From NCBI GenBank assembly GCA_900553775.1, contig USEZ01000004.1, positions 1 to 38,730 of the forward strand: DNA of 38,730 nt, read 5' to 3'. Source of the DNA: an uncultured Slackia sp. GTDB lineage: Bacteria; Actinomycetota; Coriobacteriia; Coriobacteriales; Eggerthellaceae. Positions 1 to 8,933 of the stretch are shown in pieces. Each line of letters opens with the position of its first letter. Within the stretch, counting starts at the first letter, position 1. Position numbers and translations under genes: made by a program. The notes beneath the pieces were generated by a model. It searched no databases and was not told where the DNA came from. It worked only from the letters and a program-made list of their open reading frames with translations.

Positions 1-1
1 C

Positions 2-1558
2 GTCACGATGGTCAAGATGGCTCTCGACCGGTTGGCCGACGACCGGATCGTCGAGACGGTCGAAAACGACATCATCGTGGTGGGCGGCGGCATGTCGGGC
101 TTCACGACGGCCGTTTCCGCCGCCGAAAACGGCGCGAAGGTCACGCTGTTCTCGGCCGCGAGCGCTCCCATCTCGCGCGGCGGTTCGAACTATGCCCGCA
201 ACTCCAAGGTCATGGAAGAGCTCGGCATCGAGCCGTTCGATCCCGTGCCGTTCTACTATCACGAGATGCGCGCGGCGTCGTTCGCCGTCGACCAGCGTAA
301 ATGGATGCGCGGCTACAACAACTCCGAAGAGGCCATGAACTGGATGATCGACATCGCGCGCGAAGCGGGCCTCGAGGTGATCATGGAGCGCGACAACACG
401 TTCGACATGGGCCCCAACTATGCGCACGCGTTTTCCACCGAGGGCGATTCCACCATGGTGTCCACGGGCCAGCAGGGCGCCGTGGAGGCGCTTGAGGCCA
501 AGGCCAAGGAATACGGCGTCCAGATCATCTACGACACCAAGGCCGAGCAGCTTATCCGCGAAGACGGCGAGAGCGGCCGCGTGACGGGCGTGGTTGCCTC
601 CAAGATGAACGGCGAGGGCTACGTGAAGTTCGTCGCGCGCAAGGCCGTGGTTTTGGCGACGGGCGACTTCTCCAACGACAAGGAGATGCTTGCGGCCTAC
701 TGCCCGCAGGTGCTTCCGCTCGTGGGCTACGAACAGGGAGAAATCGACTACAACACGAGCTTCAACCTGACCGGCATCTACGGCGGCGACGGCCAGAAGA
801 TGGGTCTGTGGGCGGGTGCCGCCTGGCAGCATGCCTATCCGGCCGCTCCTATGATGCAGGGCGCGTGGGGCGGCAGCCACGAGCCGTGCGGATTCCACAT
901 GGGCCTGAACGTGAACGACAACACCGAGCGCTATCAGCGCGAGGACATCTCGGCGCCGTACAGCTCCAACCACCTGCTTTCCCAGCCCAACAACGAGGCG
1001 TGGGGCATCTGGACGGCCAACTACCCGCAGGCCATTCTGGACAAAGGCCACGAGTGGTACACCTTCGGCATGGACTATACGCTTCCGGCGCTGACGCCCG
1101 ACGAGCTGGTAGCCATGTGGGACGAAGGCGCGAAGGACGGCTCGTACTACAAGGCCGACACGCTCGACGACCTGGCGTCCCAGCTGGGCCTCGACGCCGA
1201 GAAGCTCAAGGCCGTGGTGGCGCGCTATAACGAGCTGTGCGACAAGGGCGTCGACGAAGATTTCTACAAGAACCCCGACTTCCTGGTGCGCATCGACGAG
1301 GCCGGCCCGTTCTATGCCGCGCGCAACTACGCCATGTTCATGACGGTCATGGGCGGTTTGCGCACGAGCGTGAACATGGAAGTGTGCGATGCCAACGACG
1401 AGCCGATCCCCGGATTGTTCAACGTGGGCGCCATGGTGGGCGATATGTATGCGAACACCTACAACTTCGCCATTCCCGGCAACAGCTACGGCATCAACTG
1501 CCTGACGTTCGGCTACCTGCTCGGACGCGACCTTGCCGAAGGCAAGTTCGACGCGTAA
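2..1558 (+). CDS. FAD-dependent oxidoreductase (fumarate reductase/flavocytochrome c-like), 5' partial
   Basis: The reading frame is open at the left window edge. The first ATG is at 8, but the sequence before the FAD fold is too short to hold the export signal usual in this family, so the true start probably lies upstream. An N-terminal Rossmann motif (VVGGGMSGFTTAV) binds FAD, followed by an ISRGGSN segment and a C-terminal MGGLRT...YNFAIPG...YLLGRDLA block. The family transfers electrons from a cytochrome or quinol donor to an unsaturated organic acceptor. The substrate here is not predictable: the fumarate-reductase Arg and His residues are not at their usual places (QREDISAPY instead of NEITTRD; MTVMGG instead of HHTMGG). 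It is a close relative of the reductase at 18510-20252. No heme motif (CxxCH) is present, so the electron donor must be a separate protein. Family assignment is firm; the substrate is unknown. Confidence 0.88.
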   Translation, partial: VTMVKMALDRLADDRIVETVENDIIVVGGGMSGFTTAVSAAENGAKVTLFSAASAPISRGGSNYARNSKVMEELGIEPFDPVPFYYHEMRAASFAVDQRKWMRGYNNSEEAMNWMIDIAREAGLEVIMERDNTFDMGPNYAHAFSTEGDSTMVSTGQQGAVEALEAKAKEYGVQIIYDTKAEQLIREDGESGRVTGVVASKMNGEGYVKFVARKAVVLATGDFSNDKEMLAAYCPQVLPLVGYEQGEIDYNTSFNLTGIYGGDGQKMGLWAGAAWQHAYPAAPMMQGAWGGSHEPCGFHMGLNVNDNTERYQREDISAPYSSNHLLSQPNNEAWGIWTANYPQAILDKGHEWYTFGMDYTLPALTPDELVAMWDEGAKDGSYYKADTLDDLASQLGLDAEKLKAVVARYNELCDKGVDEDFYKNPDFLVRIDEAGPFYAARNYAMFMTVMGGLRTSVNMEVCDANDEPIPGLFNVGAMVGDMYANTYNFAIPGNSYGINCLTFGYLLGRDLAEGKFDA

Positions 1559-1659
1559 GGCGTGTCGCCCGCGTCGTTTGCGAGAAGCGTTTCGCCGCAA
1601 TGCGCGGCGCCGCGCTTTCGCATGACGATGCGGCATGAACCCGATTCCCCTCCCGAAGA

Positions 1660-1703
1660 AAGCCGCCTGGCGGATGCGACCCGTTCGCTTCGCCCGGCGG
1701 CTT
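1660..1703 (+). terminator. Probable Rho-independent terminator after the first FAD reductase
   Basis: A 13-bp stem with one mismatch pairs 1660-1672 (AAGCCGCCTGGCG) with 1691-1703 (CGCCCGGCGGCTT) over an 18-nt loop and is followed by a pyrimidine-rich CTTTC. It lies about 100 bp past the stop codon at 1558. The rest of 1559-1859 has no gene. A weak -10-like TACTAT at 1797-1802 without a convincing -35 may start hemH transcription. Confidence 0.6.
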
Positions 1704-1859
1704 CTTTCATGGCGGGGCGCGTAGTCCGTTCGGGCTACGCGCTTTGTCGTAAATCGTTCTGTTGCGATGCGCATTTCTCCTGAACACGGTTCGAAATACT
1801 ATAGTTGACCGCATGCCGCGAGAACCGCGCCGCCCGGCGCTTGAAGGGGAAGAGCCGCC

Positions 1860-2855
1860 ATGCTTGGAATACTGCTGATGAACACCGGAACGCCCGATGC
1901 GCCGACGCCCGAGGCGATCCGTCCGTATTTGAAGGAATTCCTTTCCGACCGCAACGTGGTGGATATGCCCGCGTTCGTGTGGAAGCCTATTCTGAATCTT
2001 TTCATCCTGCCGAACCGGCCGCGGAAGACGGCGGCGCGCTATCAGGGGTTTTGGACGGACGAGGGAAGCCCGTTCATCCTGGATACGTATGAGCAATGCG
2101 CCGCTTTGGAAAAGCGCCTGCGCGCGATGACGGGCGAGCCCGTGGCGGTGCGGCCCGGCATGCGTTACGGCAATCCGTCGATCGGCGCGGGCGTGCGCGA
2201 GCTGGCTGCCGCGGGCGCCGACTGCATCGTGGGACTGCCCTTGTATCCGCAGAGCACGCGCGCCTGCACGGGCACGTGCCGCGAGGAGTTCGAACGCTGG
2301 ATGGATGATGCGGCGCCGCAGGCGCGCCGGGGATTCGTCGCGCAATATTGGAATGCGCCAGGCTACATCGAGGCGCTTGCCGCGTCGGTGCGCAGGTCGT
2401 GGGCGCACGGGCGGGAGCCGAAGCTCGTCGTCTCCTTCCATTCGGTGCCAGTGTCGTTCGCCGCGCAGGGCGACACCTATGTGGAGGCGACGAAGGCCAC
2501 GACGCGCCTTTTGACGGAGGCGCTGGGCATGGCGCCGGCGGATACGCTGACGACGTATCAGTCGCGTTTCGACAGCAGGAAGTGGCAAGGTCCCATGCTG
2601 GTGCCCGAGCTGGAGCGCCTTGCCCGCGAGGGCGTGCGCGACGTGGCGGTGGTGTGCCCGGGGTTCTCGGTCGATTGCATCGAGACGTCGTTCGAGGTGG
2701 GCATCGAAGCGGCCGAGGCGTATTATGCGGCCGCCCGTGCGGCGGGCGTAGACGATGCGCGGTTCACCTACATTCCCGCGCTCGGAGCCGACGGCGATTG
2801 CATGGATGCGCTTGCCGATCTGGCGTTGCGCGCGGCGGAAGCGGCGCGCAGATAA
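1860..2855 (+). CDS. hemH: Ferrochelatase (coproporphyrin/protoporphyrin ferrochelatase)
   Basis: A 331-residue protein of normal length for bacterial ferrochelatase, the enzyme that inserts Fe2+ into the porphyrin ring at the end of heme synthesis. The N-terminus MLGILLMNTGTPDAP is the family start. The catalytic His is in SFHSVP (His194), and the metal-side Glu is in the CPGFSVDCIETSFEVGIEA block (Glu275). LPLYPQ (126-131) is also typical. Whether it acts on coproporphyrin III, as in Actinobacteria and Firmicutes, or on protoporphyrin IX cannot be told from motifs alone. The start is supported by a GAAGGGG ribosome-binding site at 1843-1849. No other heme genes adjoin it; a HemW/HemN-like gene lies at 25262. 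Downstream it is followed by a repeat array, not a gene of the same operon. Confidence 0.93.
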   Translation: MLGILLMNTGTPDAPTPEAIRPYLKEFLSDRNVVDMPAFVWKPILNLFILPNRPRKTAARYQGFWTDEGSPFILDTYEQCAALEKRLRAMTGEPVAVRPGMRYGNPSIGAGVRELAAAGADCIVGLPLYPQSTRACTGTCREEFERWMDDAAPQARRGFVAQYWNAPGYIEALAASVRRSWAHGREPKLVVSFHSVPVSFAAQGDTYVEATKATTRLLTEALGMAPADTLTTYQSRFDSRKWQGPMLVPELERLAREGVRDVAVVCPGFSVDCIETSFEVGIEAAEAYYAAARAAGVDDARFTYIPALGADGDCMDALADLALRAAEAARR

Positions 2856-2884
2856 GGGCGCGCAGGATGCCCGGTTTGGCGCCC

Positions 2885-2986
2885 GACACCTCCCATTTCG
2901 TGGTTGATTGCGGCCTCTGACACCTCCCATTTCGTGGTCGATTCGGCATGCTGACACTTCCCATTTCGTGTAAACGCCTGGTCAGA
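2885..2986. repeat. Three tandem copies of a 34-bp repeat
   Basis: Copies begin at 2885, 2919 and 2953. Each opens with GACAC(C/T)TCCCATTTCGTG; copies 1 and 2 continue GGT(T/C)GATT, while copy 3 diverges after position 18. The period is exactly 34 bp. There is no open gene in 2856-3164. The array could be the remains of an insertion-sequence end with multiple terminal repeats, as IS21-family elements have, or a set of binding sites; nothing in the window decides. No transposase is present. Confidence 0.85.
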
Positions 2987-3098
2987 TGGGGTATGGTGAC
3001 GGTTTTGTAGACGGTCTCGTTTCGGAGCGTGGCCTTTTGGGTCGGCGCGGCTGCGTGCTGCCGGGGAATTGCACGCTGCGATGCATTTCGTATGCGAT

Positions 3099-3129
3099 TT
3101 GACTTCGAGCGCGCTCGAAGTGGTTCAAT
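3099..3129 (+). promoter_or_regulatory. MerR-type promoter/operator of the merR-lar operon
   Basis: TTGACT (3099-3104) and TTCAAT (3124-3129) are separated by a 19-bp spacer, the long spacing typical of MerR-activated promoters. A perfect 18-bp palindrome, CTTCGAGCGCGCTCGAAG (3103-3120), fills the spacer. It sits 36 bp before the merR start codon, so autoregulation of the merR-larE-larB-larC operon is likely. Confidence 0.8.
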
Positions 3130-3164
3130 GCGTTCGACCGATCGGTTTCTGCGAAAGGCATGCC

Positions 3165-3542
3165 ATGAAAATCGCCGAAGTGAGCAAACGCTACGACATA
3201 TCGGCCGACACGTTGCGCTACTACGAACGCGTCGGCCTGCTGCGCAATGTGGCGCGCAACGCATCGGGCATTCGTGAATACAACGAGACGAACTGCAACG
3301 CGGTGGAATTCGTCAAATGCATGCGCGGTGCCGGGGTGTCGATCGAGGCGTTGATCGAATATATGGACCTGTTCGAAGAAGGCGAGCATACGGCCGCGGC
3401 CCGCAAGACGTTGCTGGAAGAGCAGCGCGAGTTGGTGCGTTCCCGCATCGCCGATTTGCAGGCGGGCCTCGACCGTCTCGATTACAAGATCGCCCATTAC
3501 GAAAGCGTCATCCTCGAAGCGGAGAAAGGCATGCGTCCATGA
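3165..3542 (+). CDS. MerR-family transcriptional regulator of the lar cluster
   Basis: A 125-residue MerR regulator. The N-terminal winged HTH (residues 1-70, MKIAEVSKRYDISADTLRYYERVGLL) is followed by the dimerisation coiled coil (about 75-120). No cysteine or histidine metal-binding cluster is seen at the C-terminus, so it belongs to the AdhR/NmlR-like short group rather than to classical metal sensors. The start at 3165 is chosen because the HTH begins there and AAAGG lies at 3154-3158; the frame is open further upstream but runs through the palindromic promoter. Its stop overlaps the larE start (ATGA, 3539-3542), which indicates translational coupling. It probably controls its own operon through the palindrome at 3103-3120. 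The signal it senses is unknown. Confidence 0.9.
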   Translation: MKIAEVSKRYDISADTLRYYERVGLLRNVARNASGIREYNETNCNAVEFVKCMRGAGVSIEALIEYMDLFEEGEHTAAARKTLLEEQRELVRSRIADLQAGLDRLDYKIAHYESVILEAEKGMRP

Positions 3543-4216
3543 GCGATTCCCTTGAGCGCGCCTGCTGTGGCGCGGCGTTCGATTCCGATGCTTTGACCTG
3601 GCGCGATGTTGCGGCGCCCCTCGATCCGAACCGGAGTTATGGCTTGGCGTTTTCGGGCGGGTGCGACTCGTCGTTTTTGCTGGCGGCGCTCATGCGCGCT
3701 GGCATCGACGTGAAAGCCTACATGGTGCTGACGGCGTTTCAGGCCGAATTCGAGCTTGACGACGCGCTTCGGGTGGTCGAAGAGACGGGCGCGCCGTTCG
3801 AGCTGATTCACGCCGATGTTCTGGCGAACCGGGAGGTGTGCGCCAATCCGCCCGACCGCTGCTACCATTGCAAGCGGTTCATTTTCGGCACGATTCTTGG
3901 GGCCATGAGGCGCGACGGCAGAACGGTGCTGCTCGACGGCACCAATGCGACGGACGATTCCGCCCGCCGTCCTGGGTTTCGGGCTTTGGCCGAGCTGGGC
4001 GTGGTGTCGCCCCTGCGCGATGCCGGGTTCACGAAAGACCAGGTAAGGGCCGCATCGCGCGCAATCGGGCTTTCCACGGCCGACAAGCCGAGCTTTTCGT
4101 GCTTCGCGACGAAAGTGCCCGCAGGGGCGCCGATCACGCAAGAGGCGCTCGACGAAGCGGCGCTTTCGCCCGAATGCCGCGCGGCGGCGGTTGCTGCGGC
4201 GGCACGGCGCGGGTAG
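3539..4216 (+). CDS. larE: LarE-like ATP-dependent sulfur transferase (nickel-pincer cofactor biosynthesis), short form
   Basis: A 225-residue PP-loop ATPase. Family members adenylate the carboxylates of the LarB product and convert them to thiocarboxylates. The PP-loop SGGCDSS is at 39-45. Other family blocks are DRCYHCKR (107-113), LLDGTNATDD (131-140) and SPLRDAGFTK (157-166). Cys188 in PSFSCFATK aligns with the sacrificial cysteine of Lactobacillus plantarum LarE (Cys176). The protein is oddly short: LarE is usually about 270 residues, and here the chain ends soon after APITQEAL, so most of the small C-terminal domain is missing. The 120 bp downstream in all frames do not look like a frameshifted remainder. 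It overlaps merR by 4 bp and is followed by larB. Whether the short form is active is unknown. Confidence 0.82.
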   Translation: MSDSLERACCGAAFDSDALTWRDVAAPLDPNRSYGLAFSGGCDSSFLLAALMRAGIDVKAYMVLTAFQAEFELDDALRVVEETGAPFELIHADVLANREVCANPPDRCYHCKRFIFGTILGAMRRDGRTVLLDGTNATDDSARRPGFRALAELGVVSPLRDAGFTKDQVRAASRAIGLSTADKPSFSCFATKVPAGAPITQEALDEAALSPECRAAAVAAAARRG

Positions 4217-4338
4217 GGCCGTGCGGGGCGTCGGCCGCCGGCTGAGCGCGACGGCCTTGCCGCAACGGCGCCGCCGAGGAGTCGTGCGATCGTGTGCATG
4301 ATATGTCGACAACCGCTCGGCTGAAAGAAAGGAAGCAC

Positions 4339-5121
4339 ATGGAGAAAAAAGAGCTCGAAGCGTTGTTTCGCGCCGTTGCCGCGGGCGATGTGGCTCCCGA
4401 GGATGCCGTCGCCCACGTGCAGACCGAGCCGTTCGTCGATTTGGGCTACGCGAAGCCCGACATGCAGCGCGGCGTTAGGCAGGGCGTTGCCGAAGTGGTG
4501 TACGGGGCGGGCAAAACCGCCGAGCAGATCGCGGGCATCGTCGGCGCCTTGCGCGCCGGCGGCCAGCGCCGCGTGATGGCGACGTGGGTCGATGCCGCCA
4601 AGGCGCATGCCGTGCGCGAAGCGCTTTCGCCCGCAGACGCGGCCGAATTCTCGTATGAAGAAACCGCGCGCATGGTTATCGTGGGCGGCAGGCCCGACCC
4701 CGACGGAAACGGATACGTCGCGGTGGCCGCCGCGGGAACGAGCGACCTTCCCGTGGCCGAAGAGGCCGCCTTGACGGCGGAAATGCTGGGAAGCCGGGTG
4801 GTTCGCCTGTACGATGTGGGCGTGGCGGGCATCCATCGCCTGCTCGCGCATGCCGACGACATCGCGCGCGCCCAAGCCGTCGTGGCGGTGGCCGGCATGG
4901 AGGGCGCGCTTGCCAGCGTCGTCGGGGGCATGGCGTCGTGCCCGGTGGTCGCGGTGCCGACGAGCGTGGGCTACGGGGCGTCGTTCGGCGGGGTCACGGC
5001 GTTGCTTGCGATGCTCAACTCGTGCGCAAGCGGCGTGTCGGTGGTCAATATCGACAACGGGTTCGGCGCCGGTTACCAGGCGGCGTTGATCGATCACGCC
5101 CGCGTGCGGCAAGAAAGTTAA
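4339..5121 (+). CDS. larB: LarB, nicotinic acid adenine dinucleotide carboxylase/hydrolase
   Basis: A 260-residue protein of normal LarB length. LarB carboxylates the pyridinium ring of NaAD and hydrolyses the phosphoanhydride, giving the dicarboxylated mononucleotide that starts nickel-pincer nucleotide synthesis. The C-terminal half (about 125-255) is the PurE/AIR-carboxylase-like domain, with AAGTSDLPVAEEA, VAGMEGALASVVGG and the family block PTSVGYGASFGG followed by NSCASG and NIDNGFGAG. The start at 4339 is supported by AGAAAGGA at 4325-4332. It is third in the merR-larE-larB-larC cluster, 122 bp after larE. Confidence is high because the PurE-like core is strongly conserved and the neighbours match. 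Confidence 0.93.
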   Translation: MEKKELEALFRAVAAGDVAPEDAVAHVQTEPFVDLGYAKPDMQRGVRQGVAEVVYGAGKTAEQIAGIVGALRAGGQRRVMATWVDAAKAHAVREALSPADAAEFSYEETARMVIVGGRPDPDGNGYVAVAAAGTSDLPVAEEAALTAEMLGSRVVRLYDVGVAGIHRLLAHADDIARAQAVVAVAGMEGALASVVGGMASCPVVAVPTSVGYGASFGGVTALLAMLNSCASGVSVVNIDNGFGAGYQAALIDHARVRQES

Positions 5122-5334
5122 GAGGGCCGTGGGGCCGCGAAGCGTCGGCCGTCGTTGCGATTGACGGGTCTGCGCGCATCGGGCGAAGGCCGCGCCGTTC
5201 GGCGTGCCGTTTCCCGGCTGCGCTCTGCGGCCCGGGCATGTGCAGGGCGAGGCGACGAAGCGCGCGCACGCGCGGGCGGATGCCGCCGGCGCCGTGCGGG
5301 CGGTCGTGATGATTTCGGAATGCGAGGGGTTTTC

Positions 5335-6708
<1,374 letters not shown>

Positions 6709-7664
6709 TCGAGGCTTGCGGCGAACTCGTCTTCAAGAAGCCACGTGCGCTCTTCGGCAGGAGCAAGCCGCATCTCGCCGCAGCCGATGCCCGTTTCCGC
6801 CTTCGCTTGGAGCACGAACGCTCCGATCGTTTCGATAACGGCCGACTGGTCGGCCTCCATGCGGTAACAGGCATCGTCGCGGATGACGTAGATGCCCGTT
6901 TCGCCCGTTGCGTTCGCATCGCTTGGCATGCCGGGGTCGAATCCGACTTGCACGACGGTTCGTCCGGCCTCGTCGAGAAGGGCGAGGCTCGAGTAATAGC
7001 CTCCCGCCAAAGTTCGACGCTTTTCCTCGTAGGAGCGATATCCGTCCCAGAGCATAAAGTGCGCATGTTCCAGCACATGCGCCGCCTGCTCTATTGTTTC
7101 CTCGTTCGTCGCATATCGATTTCCGTTCGGCCCAAGCGACGGATAGTTGTATATGCAAACGGCCGCAATGCGGTCGGTGTCGATAGAATCGGCGAATGCA
7201 ACGGTGTCGTTTTCCGCGATAACGGGGCAGTAGATTGGGATGTCGGATGCGGACATCGGGGTATCGAATATGGCTTCCGGGTGTTGAGGCGCGGCGCCTT
7301 CGCCGTTTTCGTCGACTGCGATCAAGATCCCGAGCGCGCCTGCGAGAATGCAGACCGCAGCAAGGGCGCTTGCGATGCCGATGGCTGATTTCGATGCTGC
7401 GGTCAACGAGTTCATGCGAGCCTCCAAAGCCGGTTGCTTTTCAGCGTAGCAGGCGGGCTTTTCCGTCGGAAAGAGAAACGGGAATCCGTCGATGCAAAGC
7501 TGTTTTCCGGTCGATTTCGGCGGGCGGGGGAGTTGCGTTTCGGCCGTCGGCGCGGCTTGCGCGGGCGGCTTTCGCCTGCGCTTCCGCAGGGCCGTTTCTC
7601 GTTGCCGCAGAATCACAAAACGGCATCTTTCCCCCTGCCTGAAACGCTCCCATCAGGTATTTTG

Positions 7665-7706
7665 TAGTTGCCTTCTAGTTATCATCTAGTTATCACGTAG
7701 TTATCA
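7665..7706 (+). promoter_or_regulatory. 11-bp tandem repeats with embedded promoter upstream of merR/tipA-like gene
   Basis: TAGTTATCA occurs at 7676-7684, 7687-7695 and 7698-7706, and a degenerate TAGTTGCCT at 7665-7673, all in an 11-bp register (one helical turn). A promoter TTGCCT (7668-7673), 17-bp spacer, TATCAC (7691-7696) can be read through the array. It ends 21 bp before the start codon at 7728, which suggests operator sites for autoregulation. The rest of 7416-7727 shows nothing else. Confidence 0.65.
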
Positions 7707-7727
7707 AAATGGACGAAGAGGGGTGCC

Positions 7728-8753
7728 ATGCGAAGCAAGGAGCTGGCCGATTTGGCGGGCGTGACGGTGCGCACGCTGCGGCATTACCACCAAATGGATC
7801 TGTTGCCCGAACCCCCGCGCGCCGAAAACGGATACCGGTCCTACGGAGCGCTCGATCTGGTCCGGGTGCTGCGCATCAAGCGCCTGGCGTCGCTCGGCAT
7901 GCCGCTGCAGCAGGTGAAGCATATGCTGGAGTCCGAGTCGTCCGAGCAAGAAGCTTCGTCGTTGTCGAGCGGAGAACCGCAGGACGACGCCGCGCCTGCG
8001 GTTTCGGGCGCTGCCGCATCGGGATCCGCTTCCGCCGACGTGCTTGCCGCACTCGACGCCGAGCTCGCCGCGCAGATAGAACGCCTGCAAGAGCAGCGCC
8101 GCGTTATCGCCGAACTGCGTGAGCGCTCGATCGACCCCGACGTTCCTCCTGCGTTCGGACCCCATATCGCGCGCCTGCGCGAAGCGGGGGCTTCCGCCCA
8201 GGTCGTGGAGGCCGAGCTTTCGGGCCTTCTGCTGGCCGACCGTCTGCTCGAAAGCGAATCCGACGAAGCGGCGTCGATCGAGCAGTTCTTCGCGTTGCTG
8301 GAGAAATCCGATGCGGTCGAGCGGTACGCCGAGCTTAACGAATCGCTCTATCGCGTGCCCGCCGACGCGTCCGATGCCGTGCTTGCCCGGCTTGCCGATG
8401 AGCTCGTCGCGTTCATGGTGCCTTTGCTTGAAAGCGGATGCGCGCAGTACGGGTGGGATCTTTCGCAGGAAAGTATCGAGGCAATGGCCGCGTCTTCCGC
8501 GCTGGCGGATGCGTGCGCATCCGGCACGCCGCACGTTTCGTCGTCCGGAGTTTCATCGGAATCGGCGGCGTGCAAGACGGGCGGTCCGCATTGCCACGAC
8601 GCCGACGCATCGGGGCTGTTCCGCACCGTCGAATCCGAGCGCGCCCGTGCGATTTTCGACATGTACGACCATGAGGCGCTGAATGAAGCCCAGCGCAAGG
8701 TGAGCGAGCTCGTCGTGGAGGGCGTTTTGGAACGCCTGATGAAAAAGGGATAG
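7728..8753 (+). CDS. MerR-family regulator, TipA/multidrug-sensor type
   Basis: A 341-residue regulator with an N-terminal MerR winged HTH (residues 1-70: MRSKELADLAGVTVRTLRHYHQMDLLPEPPRAENGYRSY is the family signature region), a coiled-coil dimerisation segment broken by a Ser/Ala-rich insert (about 75-130), and a C-terminal effector domain of about 200 residues. The C-terminal part fits the TipA type, in which the domain binds hydrophobic drugs, but sequence similarity there is weak; a KTGGPHCHDAD segment could bind metal. The start follows GAAGAGGGG (7715-7723). The MFS exporter 180 bp downstream has its own MerR-like promoter, so the protein probably activates that exporter when it binds a toxic compound, and regulates itself through the 11-bp repeats. 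Confidence 0.85.
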   Translation: MRSKELADLAGVTVRTLRHYHQMDLLPEPPRAENGYRSYGALDLVRVLRIKRLASLGMPLQQVKHMLESESSEQEASSLSSGEPQDDAAPAVSGAAASGSASADVLAALDAELAAQIERLQEQRRVIAELRERSIDPDVPPAFGPHIARLREAGASAQVVEAELSGLLLADRLLESESDEAASIEQFFALLEKSDAVERYAELNESLYRVPADASDAVLARLADELVAFMVPLLESGCAQYGWDLSQESIEAMAASSALADACASGTPHVSSSGVSSESAACKTGGPHCHDADASGLFRTVESERARAIFDMYDHEALNEAQRKVSELVVEGVLERLMKKG

Positions 8754-8859
8754 CGCGCATCGAACGGGGCGGCCTTTCGTGCGTTTGCTTTGCGGCGGGA
8801 ATGCGGCCCGGCCGATCTGCCGCATTCGCGGAGCCCGTCGACTCGTTCGAAAAATCTTA

Positions 8860-8890
8860 TTGACCCCGACGTAACGTCATAGTTTTTCAT
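8860..8890 (+). promoter_or_regulatory. MerR-type promoter/operator of the MFS exporter
   Basis: TTGACC (8860-8865) and TTTCAT (8885-8890) are 19 bp apart. The spacer carries the dyad GACGT-A-ACGTC (8868-8878). The long spacer with a central dyad is the arrangement used by MerR-family activators, and the upstream gene encodes one. Confidence 0.72.
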
Positions 8891-8933
8891 GGAGACGCTT
8901 CTTCGAAGGTTCGTATCGAGAAAGGAATGCTCC

